From NCBI GenBank assembly GCA_034231615.1, contig CM067302.1:15393274-15457273 (forward strand): DNA of 64,000 nucleotides. The letters are read 5' to 3'. The DNA is from Meghimatium bilineatum (Eukaryota > Mollusca > Gastropoda > Stylommatophora > Philomycidae). Under the pieces are notes generated by a model. The model had not been told where the DNA came from and made no database searches. It saw nothing but the letters and a program-made list of their open reading frames with translations. Of the stretch, positions 45,484 to 56,311 are shown piece by piece. Every line of letters begins with the position of its first letter. Position 1 is the stretch's first letter. The position numbers were made by a program, and so were the translations under genes.

Positions 45484-46229
45484 GCCATTTGTTTGTTTGG
45501 TTACTGTGGCACTTTAAATTTTGTCTGACTTCCTCCAATATTTTGGCTAATTCTATGTCTTTTTTTTATGGATTATTTTTGTCTATTTTTTTTTTGCATG
45601 GATATGCTTTGCATATATTTTGTTTCAATATTTATTTTCTATTTTTTATTTCAATATTTGTCTATTTTTTTTCAATATTTATTTTCTATTATTTGTTTTA
45701 ATAATATATGTTAATTTTTTATTTCATGGATATTTTGTGTTTCATTGATATTTTTCCATCTATTTCACTATTTTTTGTTGCATGGATATTTTTTTGTCTA
45801 TTTGTGTTTCATGGAATTTTAAAATCTTTTTTTATTTCATGGATATTTTTTCTCAATATTTTTATTTCTTGGATATTTTTTCTCTATTTTTTATTTCATG
45901 GACTTTCATGTATATTTTTTCCTAGTTTCTGTTTCAATGATATTTTTGTGTTTATTTTTTGTTTCATAGAAATTTGGTATGTTTTCTCTATTTTTTGTTT
46001 CATGGATATTTTGGTGTGTTGTCTACTGTTTGTTCCATGGATAATTGGGTGTTTTTTCTATTTTCTATTGCATGGATATTTGGGTGTGTTTTGTCTGTTT
46101 TTGTTTCATGGATATTTTGTTTCTATTTTATGTTTCAGGGATATTTTTGTGTGTATTTTGTTTCATTGATATTTGGGAGTGTTTTTATATTTTTTGTTTC
46201 ATGAATATTTTTGTATTTTTTTTGTTGAC
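45484..46229 (+). repeat. T-rich minisatellite, block 12 (short type)
   Basis: Copy of block 10 with an internal shortening near 45,580. Confidence 0.85.
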
Positions 46230-46537
46230 AATTCCTAAATAAAGTAAAAAAGGTTACAGTGAATAAATAACTATTGAATGTAAAACATAAATAAATAACA
46301 ATAAAACAATTAACAAGGACAGTTATCCATGTATCGGGACCTTACAATGTCCCAGTCATCTTAGATTTTAATATTTTTATGGTTGTGTTTTCTTGACCAT
46401 TATTTGTTTCTTGAAAATGGACTAGATTTGGCCGATACCTGGTTAATTGTCCTTGTTCTTTGTTTTATTGAAGTTTATTTATGTTTACCTTTGATAGTTA
46501 GGTATTCACAGTAACCTTTGTACTTTATTCAGGATTT
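46230..46537. repeat. Foldback module M10
   Basis: Duplicate of M8 at +2,558 bp. Confidence 0.8.
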
Positions 46538-47736
46538 GCCATTTGTTTGTTTGGTTACTGTGGCACTTTAAATTTTGTCCGACTTCCTCCAATATTTTGG
46601 ATATTTCTATGTCTTTATTTTTGTATGGATTATTTTTGTCTATTTTTTGTTTCATGGATATTTTCTCTATATTGTTTTTGTTTAAATGATATTTTTTGTC
46701 TATTTTGTGTTTCATGGATATGCTTTGCATATATTTTGTTTCAATTTTATTTTCTATTTTTTATTTCAATATTATTTGTCTTTTTTATTCAATATTTATT
46801 TTCTATTATTTATTTCAATAATATTTGTCTATTTCTTTTTTCATAGTTGTGCTTTGTCTATTTTTTATTTCATGGATATTTAGTTTCATTGATATTTTGC
46901 CATCTATTTCACAATTTTTACATATATACGAGCCCCAATACGTTACATGGTTATTTTTTGTATATTTGTGTTTCTTGGATATTTTTTGTATTTTTTTGTC
47001 ATGGATATTTTTTCTTTTTTTTTTGTTTGAATATTTTTTTGTTTCATGGATATTCTTTGCATATATTTTGTTTCAATATTTTTTTTTTATTTCAATAATA
47101 TTTATCTATTTTTTTAAAATATTTATTTTCTATTATTTGTTTGAATATTATTTGTCTATTTTTTATTTCATGTATATTTTGCATTTCATTGATATTTTTC
47201 CATCTATTTTACTATTTTTTGTTGCATGGATATTTTTTGTCTATTTGTGATTTATGGATTTTTTAAATCTTTTTTATTTCATGGATATTTTTTGTTTCAT
47301 GGATATTTTTCCTCAATTTTTTTTATTTATTGGATATTTTTTTCTCTTTTTTTTTAAGTTTCATGGACTTTCATGGATATTTTTTTCTAGTTTGTTTCAA
47401 TTATATATTTTCTATATTTCTATTTCAATGATATTTTCATGTCTATTTTGTGTCTCATAGAAATTTGGGTATGTTTTCTCTATTTTTTTGGTCTATTCTT
47501 TGTTTCATGGATATTTTGGTGTTTTGTCTACTGTTTGTTCCATGGATAATTGGGTGTTTTTTCTAATTCTGTTGCATGGATATTTGGGTATGTTTTGTCT
47601 GTTTTTGTTTTATGCATATTTTGTGTCTATTTTATGTTTCAGGGATATTTTTGTGTGTATTTTTTTTCATTGATATTTGGAAGTGTTTTTATATTTTTTG
47701 TTTCATGAATATTTGTTGTATATTTTTTGTTGACAC
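46538..47736 (+). repeat. T-rich minisatellite, block 13 (long type)
   Basis: Duplicate of block 11; one visible difference is acatatatacgagcccc in place of acataatacgagcccc. Confidence 0.85.
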
Positions 47737-48038
47737 ATTCCTAAATAAAGTAAAAAGGTTACTGTGAATAAATAACTATTGAATGTAAAACAAATAAATA
47801 ACAATAAAACAATTAACAAGGACAGTTATCCATGTATCAGGACCATACACTGTCCCAGTCATCTTAGCTTTTAATATTTTTATGGTTGTGTTTTCTTGAC
47901 CATTATTTGTTTCTTGAAAATGGACCCGATTTGGCCGATACCTGGTTAATTGTCCTTGAACTTTGTTTTATTGAAGTTTATTTGTTTACCTTTAATAGTT
48001 AGGTATTCACAGTAACCTTTGTACTTTATTCAGGATTT
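47737..48038. repeat. Foldback module M11
   Basis: Resembles M7 more than its positional partner M9, so the array has also exchanged units out of register. Confidence 0.8.
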
Positions 48039-48808
48039 GCCATTTGTTTGTTTGGTTACTGTGGCACTTTAAATTTGGTCTGACTTCCTCCAATATTTTG
48101 GCTAATTCTATGTCTTTTTTTTATGGATTATTTTTGTCTATTTTTTGTTTCATGGATATTTTGTGTGTTTTTGTTTCATGGCTATTTTTTATCAATTTTT
48201 TTTGTTTAATTGATATTTTGTGTCTATTTTTTTTGTGCATGGATATGCTTTGCATATATTTTGTTTCAATATTTATTTTCTATTTTTTATTTCAATATTT
48301 CTCTATTTTGTTTTCAATATTTATTTTCTATTATTTGTTTTAATAATATTTGTTAATTTTTTATTTCATGGATATTTTGTGTTTCATTGATATTTTTCCA
48401 TCTATTTCACTATTTTTTATTTCATGGATATTTTTTCTCAATATTTTTATTTCTTGGATATTATTTCTCTATTTTTTTATTTCATGGACTTTCATGTATA
48501 TTTTTTCCTAGTTTCTGTTTCAATTATATTTTTGTGTTTATTATTTGTTTCATAGAAATTTGGTATGTTTTCTCTATTTTTTGTTTCATGGACATTTTGG
48601 TGTGTTGTCTACTGTTTGTTCCATGGATAATTGGGTCTTTTTTCTATTGCATGGATATTTGGGTGTGTTTTGTCTGTTTTTGTTTCATGCATATTTTGTG
48701 TCTATTTTATGTTTCAGGGATATTTTTGTGTGTATTTTGTTTCATTGATATTTGGGAGTGTTTTTATATTTTTTGTTTCATGAATATTTTTGTATTTTTT
48801 TTGTTGAC
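48039..48808 (+). repeat. T-rich minisatellite, block 14 (short type)
   Basis: Short-type spacer, slightly condensed (module spacing 1,072 bp). Confidence 0.85.
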
Positions 48809-49115
48809 AATTCCTAAATAAAGTAAAAAGGTTACTGTGAATAAATAACTATTGAATGTAAAACATAAATAAATAACAATAAAACAATGAACAAGGACAG
48901 TTATCCATGTATCGGGACCTTACAATGTCCCAGTCATCTTAGCTTTTAATATTTTTTTGGTTTAGTTTTCTTGACCATTTTTTGTTTCTTGAAAATGGAC
49001 CCGATTTGGCCGATACCTGGTTAATTGTCCTTGAACTTTGTTTTATTGAAGTTTATTTATGTTTACCTTTAATAGTTAGGTATTCACAGTAACCTTTGTA
49101 CTTTATTCAGGATTT
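48809..49115. repeat. Foldback module M12
   Basis: Contains the ttttttggtttagtt variant also seen in M7. Confidence 0.8.
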
Positions 49116-49322
49116 GCCATTTGTTTGTTTGGTTACTGTGGCACTTTAAATTTTGTCTGACTTCCTCCAATATTTTGGCTAATTCTATGTCTTTTTTTTA
49201 TGGATTATTTTTGTCTATTTTATGTTTCAGGGATATTTTTGTGTGTATTTTTTTTCATTGATATTTGGGAGTGTTTTTATATTTTTTGTTTCATGAATAT
49301 TTTTTGTATATTTTTTGTTGAC
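49116..49322 (+). repeat. Short minisatellite remnant, block 15
   Basis: Only about 120 bp of units after the module flank; nearly the whole spacer has been deleted (module spacing 514 bp). Confidence 0.8.
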
Positions 49323-49629
49323 AATTGCTAAATAAAGTAAAAAGGTTACTGTGAATAAATAACTATTGAATGTAAAACATAAACAAATAACAATAAAACA
49401 AAGAACAAGGACAATTATCCATGTATCGGGACCTTATAATTTCCCAGTCATCTTGGATTTTAATATTTTTATGGTTGTGTTTTCTTGACCATTATTTGTT
49501 TCTTGAAAAAGGACTCCTTTTGGCCGATACTTGGTTAATTGTACTTGTTCTTTGTTTTATTGAAGTTTATTTATTTTTACCTTTAATAGTTAGGTATTCA
49601 CAGTAACATTTGTACTTTATTCAGTTTTT
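49323..49629. repeat. Foldback module M13
   Basis: Most diverged module of the right block (aattgctaaataaagt at the left end, ttcagtttttgcc at the right). Confidence 0.75.
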
Positions 49630-50369
49630 GCCATTTGTTTGTTTGGTTACTGTGGCACTTTAAATTTTGTCTTTATTTTTGTATGGATTATTTTTGTCTA
49701 TTTTTTGTTTCATGGATATTTTGTGTGTTTTTGTTTCATGGATATTTTTTCTCTATTTTTTTGTTTAAATTATATTTTTTTAATCTATTTTTTGTTTCAT
49801 GGATATTTTATGGTCAATGTTTTTTTGTTTCATGGATATTCTTTGTAAATATTTTGTTTCAATATTTATTTTCAATTTTTTATTTCAATAATATTTGTCT
49901 ATTTTTAAAAAAATATTTATTTTCTATTTTTTATTTCAATATTTATTTTCTATTTTTTATTTCAATAATATTTGTCTATTTTTAAAAAAATATTTATTTT
50001 CTATTATTTGTTTCAATATTTATTTGTCTATTTTTTATTTCATGGATATTTTGCATTTCATTGATATTTTTCCATCTATTTTACTATTTTTTGTTGCATG
50101 GATATTTTTTGTCTATTTGTGATTTATGGATTTTTTAAATCTTTTTTATTTCATGGATATTTTTTGTTTCATGGATATTTATCCTCAATTTTTTTATTTC
50201 ATGGATATTTTTTGTTTCATGGATATTTATCCTCAATTTTTTTATTTCATGGATATTTTTTTCTCTTTTTTTATTTCATGGACTTTCATGGATATTTTTT
50301 TCTAATTTTTTTCAATTATATTTTTTCTCTATTTTCTGTTTCAATGATATTTTTATATCTATTTTTTGT
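49630..50369 (+). repeat. T-rich minisatellite, block 16
   Basis: Includes two direct duplications: a ~75-bp one around 49,895-49,990 (tttttaaaaaaatattt) and a 48-bp one around 50,150-50,245 (ggatatttatcctcaa). Confidence 0.85.
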
Positions 50370-51289
50370 TTCATGTCTAATCATCTAGTCTGATCATCCT
50401 GTTCAGGTTATATCTAAATTTAGCTCTGACATGTGAATAGATGTTACCTTAGACAACAAGAATATACAGTTTAAAAACATGTCAGTAGCATATCTACTCC
50501 ACAATGTAACAATGACTTTCTAGGCAATACTTACTTTCTTTAGCCTGCCATTGCTGTCTTAATTGCTTGTGGTAGAAATTAATCCTGGCACCAGAACTGC
50601 CCAAGACAAACATAGTTACAGTAAGTGTTTAGTAAATGGAGACGAACGATATGCTGGGGCAGTTTCGAAATGGAGGAAAGTTAGACTGAAACAGCAATCT
50701 CCAGATGTGCCTGCACTACAATGTTAGTGCTTTGTTACTGAGATCTCTTTTAGCATGCACGAAATGGAAGCACATGTGGCTCTATTGTCTAAAAATGTAA
50801 TGATTATACTTGGTGATTCATGGTTGCCTGGTGTAGGAGATCATGGATCATTCTCAATTTTATTATCTCCAGTATATTGTATTATCTGATTTTGTGGTGG
50901 CATCTAGACTGTTCAGAAAGCAATGCTAGCCTAATGAACAGATTTATATCCCTAGAAAGTCAACACAGTCAAAACATGCTGATTTTATTATTGCGTCCTG
51001 AATGGAATATACAACCAACTTGTTCTGGTATCAGGGTCACTGTTGAGTGACGCCACAATGTTAAGTTATCATATATTTTCTGAAGCTCTCTATCTCTGCA
51101 TCTCATTCATGCCAGTTGTAAGTATATTGCCCCAACCCACCGTCCCATGAGGCAAGTATAATTCAAGACAATATCACAAGTATTATGGCAATTTTTATTT
51201 CATATTGTGCACGTAGAAACCAATTGTATGGACTGAATGTGAAGAAAGAAATTTAAAAATATTTGGTAGTCACAAGGCAGTACATTTCT
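50370..51289. repeat. Tail segment and low-copy flank, right block
   Basis: Matches 10,186-11,129. The plus strand around 50,770-50,885 reads MEAHVALLSKNVMIILGD then SWLPGVGDHGSFSILLSP before a stop, slightly longer open than in the left copy. Family not recognised. Confidence 0.55.
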
Positions 51290-51580
51290 TTAGTTTAGTT
51301 TAGATTAGTTTAGTTTTCTGAATCGTCGTTGGCGCACTATGAGAAAAATTATCAGTCTCTACCAGCACATGACGAAGAGTATTCATGCTGATGGTTCTTG
51401 TTACTAGTTGGATATACACGCACACCTTAGAGGCCTTCTCAGTCGCCCTGTTCAGTGTGTTCCGGGGGTAATTGCAAATTCTTGTCCGGATGCACAATTG
51501 CCTGTGGCGAAGATCGAATTCGGTACCTTGGTCGTCACATACGGGCTCTGTGCCACAGAGCCGGACAGGAGACTGTAAAC
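51290..51580 (-). repeat. tRNA-derived SINE, full length
   Basis: Reverse complement: tRNA-like head with ctgtggcacagagcccg and a B-box-like gaattcgatcttcgcc, then a ~200-bp body with atgaatactcttcgtc, and a tail of ctaaactaatctaaac repeats. The truncated sister is at 11,130. Confidence 0.75.
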
Positions 51581-51584
51581 GTAT

Positions 51585-52174
51585 GTGTCTGTCAGTAGTC
51601 CCATTATGTCATTTTATAACTCATTACTCATCATCATGATGTGCCATCTTCGCAACGAAAGTTGGTTGCAACGGACCTCCAACATCCCCTGTCACTTGCC
51701 TTGGTTATGCACTCTTCCAGACTGTAATCTGTCCATCTCGTGATATTTCTTTTATCTCTGCCTACTCTTGTTCGCCTCCCCTCAATCAAGTAAGGTCTGC
51801 AATAAGGTGTCATGTCTTTTAAATTGTTCAAAATTCGTTATTGGTTTCACCTTTATTTCTTTTTACAGTTCTTTTTTTCATACAAAGTATTAAAAGTTGT
51901 TTGTTCGTTTTCTTATCTTTCTACTAAGTTCTCCCTATTCGTATACAAACGTGTGTGTGTGCGCATGTTCATTATTACAAGATGGTCAAACAGTCCATTA
52001 TGTAAGCTTAAACATATGGATTGGTTATCAAGGAATAAGTTTGATAAAAACATATTTATGTAATAAATCTATGTTTTCTGATCCTCATGTTTCACTATTA
52101 TCTTGTTTTTACCTCACTATTTTATTATTGTAATAAATTTGTTTAAACGTACCCTTATGATTTGTGTGTTTGCT
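51585..52174. repeat. Composite repeat, second copy
   Basis: 51,600-51,800 is a minus-strand LINE end with LKDMTPYCRPYLIEGRRT and RWTDYSLEECI; the rest matches 20,340-20,735. Same junctions as at 20,110, lacking the (GA)n tract. Confidence 0.75.
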
Positions 52175-52312
52175 TGTTTGAGAACCCCAGGAATTGTGAG
52201 TGATTAACTTTTACTTCCTATGTGCAGTGAGATGGTTTTTCTGAGCTTTCTTTCATATCCAGGAGAATTCAGCTTTCGGCTTAGTGCAATGCTTATTGAA
52301 AGCGTGTAGCAA
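52175..52312 (+). repeat. R1 repeat, truncated
   Basis: Begins gagaaccccaggaattgtg and is cut after atgcttattgaaag, where Penelope-like sequence begins. Confidence 0.7.
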
Positions 52313-53175
52313 TGACATCATTTGCAACGAATAGTGCCAAAGTGAGCAGAAATATAGGACCTGAGGTGACTGTGGACCAAGATATCACTAAGATTTGTCA
52401 CGCCTATAGGCAACCAAAGGCGAGTCCTGACAAGCGTCACGAGTTTCTGGATCTGACTGGAGAAGGGAATAATGCTGGAACAAGATTCGACGGGCAGTAG
52501 AGTTATGGGGATTAAAAGTAAGGACAAGTTTAACTCTATCAGAGGATGATGAAGTACCCTGAGTATTAGTCAAGGTATCAAGTCGAGATAACGTACGGAC
52601 ACGAAGCTATGCCGATGAAAGGACATTGTCAGGGAACGAACGTCTACGAAAGAAATCATTCATCTCAGAAGATTTATCAATAAAGTCGTCATCATCACTG
52701 CATAAGCGAAGAAACCTGGGAGAATGGAAGCGAGTTGCGACAAGCAGGAGGATGAGAAGAAGTGTAGAGCAGAAAATCATGTGCATCGGTGGGTTTGTAG
52801 TAAACGGATGAGCTGATGTAAGGGGGAATTAATGTTCAAGATGTCCCATGAAAAGACACGCATTAACTGGGTCCCATCTTAGTGCCCATAGCAACACCAC
52901 TAATCTGATCAAAAAGTGCTCATCGAATTAAAAAAATGTTAAACGTAAGCAACAGTTCAGCAAAGCGGATAAGAGCAGAAGTGGTTACCGAGGGATTTTT
53001 TCTTTCAAGAAAAAACTGCAAAGACCATCAGAATGGGGTATAGAGGTATATAAATAACAGACATCAAGTAAGAACAGGCGATGAGTTTGGTCAGAAGACA
53101 ACTGAACAGAAGAAAATGTAGTTAAGGTATGCTTAGCATCTTTTAAAATTTTAATATAATCCATTAATCAAAAGA
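52313..53175 (-). mobile_element. Penelope-like retroelement fragment (reverse transcriptase part)
   Basis: Minus strand carries the Penelope-type order: LLLTFNIF and VLLWALRWDP-like segments of the reverse transcriptase, then SEMNDFFRRRSFPDN and the linker KLVLTFNPHNSTARRILF followed by PLVAYRRDKS, which precedes the GIY-YIG domain in this family. Broken, with several breaks; 5' and 3' parts absent. Looks moderately old. Confidence 0.75.
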
Positions 53176-53179
53176 AACA

Positions 53180-53335
53180 CTCAGAAGAACAATAATTAGA
53201 GAAAGTAAAACAAACAATATTCATACTATTCAAGAACTGCCAGGAATAGCTTTGAACGAACAGAATTGGAGAGATTTGACCTCTGCCCTATGCGCTAACT
53301 TCAGCGCAAAAGGAAAATGAATGAATGAATGAAGA
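53180..53335 (+). pseudogene. LINE 3' end with (AATG)n tail
   Basis: Plus-strand partner of 18,660-18,850. Reads IALNEQNWRDLTSALCANF and ends aatgaatgaatgaatgaa. Confidence 0.7.
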
Positions 53336-53527
53336 CTCATTGTCTGTGCTTGCTTTTCTCCAACTGAACGTAAATCCGACTTCCTTGATAGTATTTTTCA
53401 ACCTTTAGTAGAGCAACTGTATAACACATGTATAACATAGGACTGTGGAGAGACATAATCGTCTACGCTGGAAGGCATGGTACCAATGAATGAGTAGAGC
53501 ATCTACCTTAATTTTTGAATAATACTA

Positions 53528-53690
53528 TATGCCGAAGACGGATGTGTCGTGTCATGGGGCAAATAAAAAGGGGACACAACGCATTTCCATTCTCTGGACT
53601 AAATCCAACTGGAAATTTAGTAGGGCCATGGTCCTACTAGATCCAGCGGCAGTTTGAGAATGAACGCTGAAGAAGAAGAAGAATACTAAA
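53528..53690 (+). repeat. S-alpha repeat
   Basis: tgccgaagacggatgtg to gctgaagaagaagaagaat. The internal gagagatcc segment is shortened compared with 15,475. Confidence 0.75.
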
Positions 53691-54586
53691 CATGGTTTAA
53701 TTCTATTTTCTTCTGTTCAGTTGTATTCTGACCGGACTTATCGTCGGTTCTTACTTGATGTTCTGTGGTTGTATATGGGCGTGACAAAAATCTTAATGAC
53801 ATCTTCGTCCACAGTCGCCTCAGGTCTTATGTTCCTGCTCACTTTGGCACTGTTCCTTGTAAGCGCGGTTGTTGCTACACGTCCCTATGTAGTACAGATC
53901 AGCTCTGTTTCATTTCCTAAGGCCACTTCCACTATCGATGATGCCTTTACATGTGAATCCTGTAATGTTATTTACGTGATCATATGTAAACGTTGTGATA
54001 AATTTAAGTACGTGAAAAAAGCTTATGATAAGTGACCGCTTCTGTAGGCATCCTCATGCCATGAAACACAGATAAACTGCCCCTGTCGCCATTCTTTTCA
54101 CTGATGATGGTCATTATGGTGCCCTCGATATCCAGGTCACTGCCCTCAGATATTGCACCACGAATTTAAAAGAACATTTTGTGCGCGCATTGGACTTGCT
54201 AGTCATTTAAAAACGCACTATTAACTTTATTATTTTATTATTTATTGTTATTATTATTATGGTTGAGTTTTTGGTCATCGTCGATCACGATGGACGAACA
54301 TCATCATCAGGTACGCTCTTGAAAATAGATTTAATTTTGAGTTTGGTACCCTCAAGCCTTTTGGACTTAACTACGAACATTCATTAGTTAAATTTGTGTT
54401 GGTGTGGTCCTTATTGTAGGCCTATTGCTATTGTATTAATTGTATTGTACGAGGCGTGTTCAAATGAAAACGGGACTTGTTACACCACGCGTGATAGAGC
54501 GCACTGATATTGATGACATTTTGCACTAGTAATGAGTATCCAATAATTTACATACGGTCACGTGTTCATCTTTCCAGCATGCATAT

Positions 54587-54892
54587 GTGCTGCAGAAGAC
54601 TGTTAACAATATGGCGGGTGTGATTCCGAACCCGTCCAAAGTGAATCAGCGTGCTGTGATCCAGTTTCTTTCATTTGAAGGATGTCAAGCAGTAGACATT
54701 CATCGGAGAATGAAGGCAGCATATGGTGACAAATGTTTGTCGAGGACCAGAGTGATGGAGTGTGTGCGTATGTTTAAAGACGGACGTGAGTTAACGGCAG
54801 ATCTTGCACGGCCAGGTCAGGCGCATATTGTTGCAACAGAAGAAGCCATAGCCGTGCTTGATAAAGCAGTACTGACTGACCATCAAGGCTAA
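54587..54892 (+). pseudogene. Mariner transposase N-terminal part (DNA-binding)
   Basis: About 100 codons: KVNQRAVIQFLSFEGCQAVD, IHRRMKAAYGDKCLSRTRVM and ADLARPGQAH, the paired helix-turn-helix and linker typical of mariner transposases. The likely start is ATGGCGGGT at 54,611; a further ATG in frame lies at 54,587. The frame ends at a stop just past the deletion junction (catcaaggctaagcg), so the catalytic part is not in the same frame. Confidence 0.85.
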
Positions 54893-55223
54893 GCGACCAG
54901 GCAGACTTTCTCAAGGTGTGATTCTTCTCCACGACAACGCTCGTCCGCACGTCGCAAAAATTGTGCAGGAAACATTGGCAAAGAAGAATTGGGAAGTTCT
55001 TCATCACCCAGCCTATAGTCCCGATTTATCCCCGTGTGATTTCCATTTGTTCGGACCGTTGAAGAAAGCACTAAAGGGACAGCGATTCAACAGCGACGCA
55101 GACGTGAAGACAGCGGTGACCACATGGTTCAGAGAACAGCCACGCAACTTTTTCTCGGACGGCATTCGACGTCTACCTAAACAGTGGGATGCTTGCCTAA
55201 ATGCATACGGAGATTTTTTCTGA
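54885..55223 (+). pseudogene. Mariner transposase C-terminal catalytic part
   Basis: Reads KAKRPGRLSQGVILLHDN, ARPHVAK, HHPAYSPDLSPCDFHLFG and ends AYGDFF with a proper stop. The second catalytic Asp (HDN) and the third (PCD) are separated by 34 residues, the D34D spacing of true mariners. The first catalytic Asp and about 140 residues before this part are deleted, so no active enzyme can come from it. Confidence 0.85.
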
Positions 55224-55689
55224 TGAACCCAGGTGCATTCTTATTCACAAGTGGTTGCTTTGTTCAATTCCGTTGAAAATATTAAATTGCGTATGATACT
55301 TTTTAAATAAATCCACAAGTCCCGTTTTCATTTGAACACGCCTCGTAATAATTTGTTAATTTGTTATATCTGTTATCATATCCCGTCCGATTTTCAACAA
55401 AACCCGCATCCATGACTACATGTTTCCATATACATCATTGTCACCTTGAACTTCGTAGTGTTTACATGTCAATAGTGTATCTAGTTGCCTTTGTGGTGGT
55501 AACATTGTTTGTACTGTTTTCATTGTTTTTCACTGTTTGTTTTATATATTTTTGAGAAAGATCTGATGGTTCGAAAGGTTGAAAATGTTTTCTGTATTGT
55601 AATTTGTATGTTTTCTTGTTTACACTTCATAACCCCTTAGTTTTAGTGATAGTCCGTCGTGTTCAAGTGAAACTTTTGAAAATCTGTGT

Positions 55690-55905
55690 TCTATGTAAGT
55701 AATATTGTTTTTGATAATGCTGTTGTTAATATTGCTGCTGGCATTGCTGTTGTTATTGCTATTATCATTGCTGTTGTTGTTATTGTTGCTATTGCTGTTG
55801 TTATTGTTGATATTTCTGTTGTTATTGTTGTTGCTATTGATATTATTGTTGTTTTTATTGTTGTGGCTGTTATCATTGCTATTGCTTTTGATGTTTTTGT
55901 TACTT
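55690..55905. repeat. Imperfect trinucleotide tract (TTG/ATT/GCT)
   Basis: About 210 bp such as ttgctgttgttattgttg. Long frames open on both strands (Val/Ile or Asn/Ser/Thr runs) are artefacts. It sits at the tail of the S-beta repeat that follows, so it is probably an expanded GAA/CAA-type retroposon tail. Confidence 0.85.
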
Positions 55906-56180
55906 CTTCTGCGTTCGTTCTCAAACTCCTGCAGATTAGCAGGATGTAGTCCGGAGAACGAAATGCATTGTGCCATGGCTTACATCATTGCTGCGATATC
56001 TGCGCGTTTCAGCCTGACACATCCGACTTCAGCATGGCTTTATGTTACTGATCCTATATAGGATGGGACAGCCAACTCCATCCCACAACCTCCTTAGTCG
56101 CCTTTTACGACATGCGTGTAAGGTAAACATTGTTGCTATTCTTTGCTCCCCTTTCGGGCCCCGGCATCACAAGGGCGGTT
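55905..56180 (-). repeat. S-beta repeat, near full length
   Basis: ttcttctgcgttcgttc, agcaggatgtagtccgg, gcgatatctgcgcgtttc, gggacagccaactccatc, ctttcgggccccggcatc in order. Best minus-strand reference copy. Confidence 0.8.
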
Positions 56181-56311
56181 TTTGTTACTGACACTACTTT
56201 TTTTTGTGGAGTGGGGGTTATTTCATATTTGATTGTGTTGTTGCTAAAATAAATTATCTAGTGGTGCTGTTGTTTTGTTATTGTTACACCTTTTGTTACT
56301 GTAATTGTTTG

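Larger units (their letters stand above)
39478..51480. repeat. Right copy of the segmental duplication
   Basis: Same head, satellite and tail as 1-11,320, but with a single long satellite section holding eight modules (M6-M13) instead of three sections separated by spacers. Inside it a 2,558-bp dimer has been duplicated in tandem. Confidence 0.9.
54450..55345 (+). mobile_element. Mariner transposon with perfect 31-bp terminal repeats, internally deleted
   Basis: Ends are perfect inverted repeats of 31 bp starting cgaggcgtgttcaaatgaaa, flanked on both sides by TA, the mariner target duplication. Length 896 bp against about 1.3 kb for a full element. It inserted into the 3' part of a Penelope-like copy. 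Intact ends suggest a young, non-autonomous copy that could still be moved by a transposase supplied elsewhere. Confidence 0.9.
53700..55640 (+). mobile_element. Penelope-like retroelement with GIY-YIG domain, mariner inserted
   Basis: Plus strand has a short reverse-transcriptase remnant, then the linker around 53,785-53,880, then the GIY-YIG endonuclease region with FTCESCNVIYVIICKRCDK. The C-terminal end around 54,325-54,385 and the 3' UTR motif gagaaagatctgatgg near 55,553 follow. It lacks most of the reverse transcriptase and has several breaks. A mariner element splits its 3' part. Same family as the minus-strand copy at 52,313; the two diverge from a 0.5-kb centre. Confidence 0.75.

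Noticed and set aside
55686-55976. Asn/Ser-rich or Val/Ile-rich frames of about 80-120 codons
   Set aside because: Low-complexity trinucleotide tract; both strands are open for the same reason.
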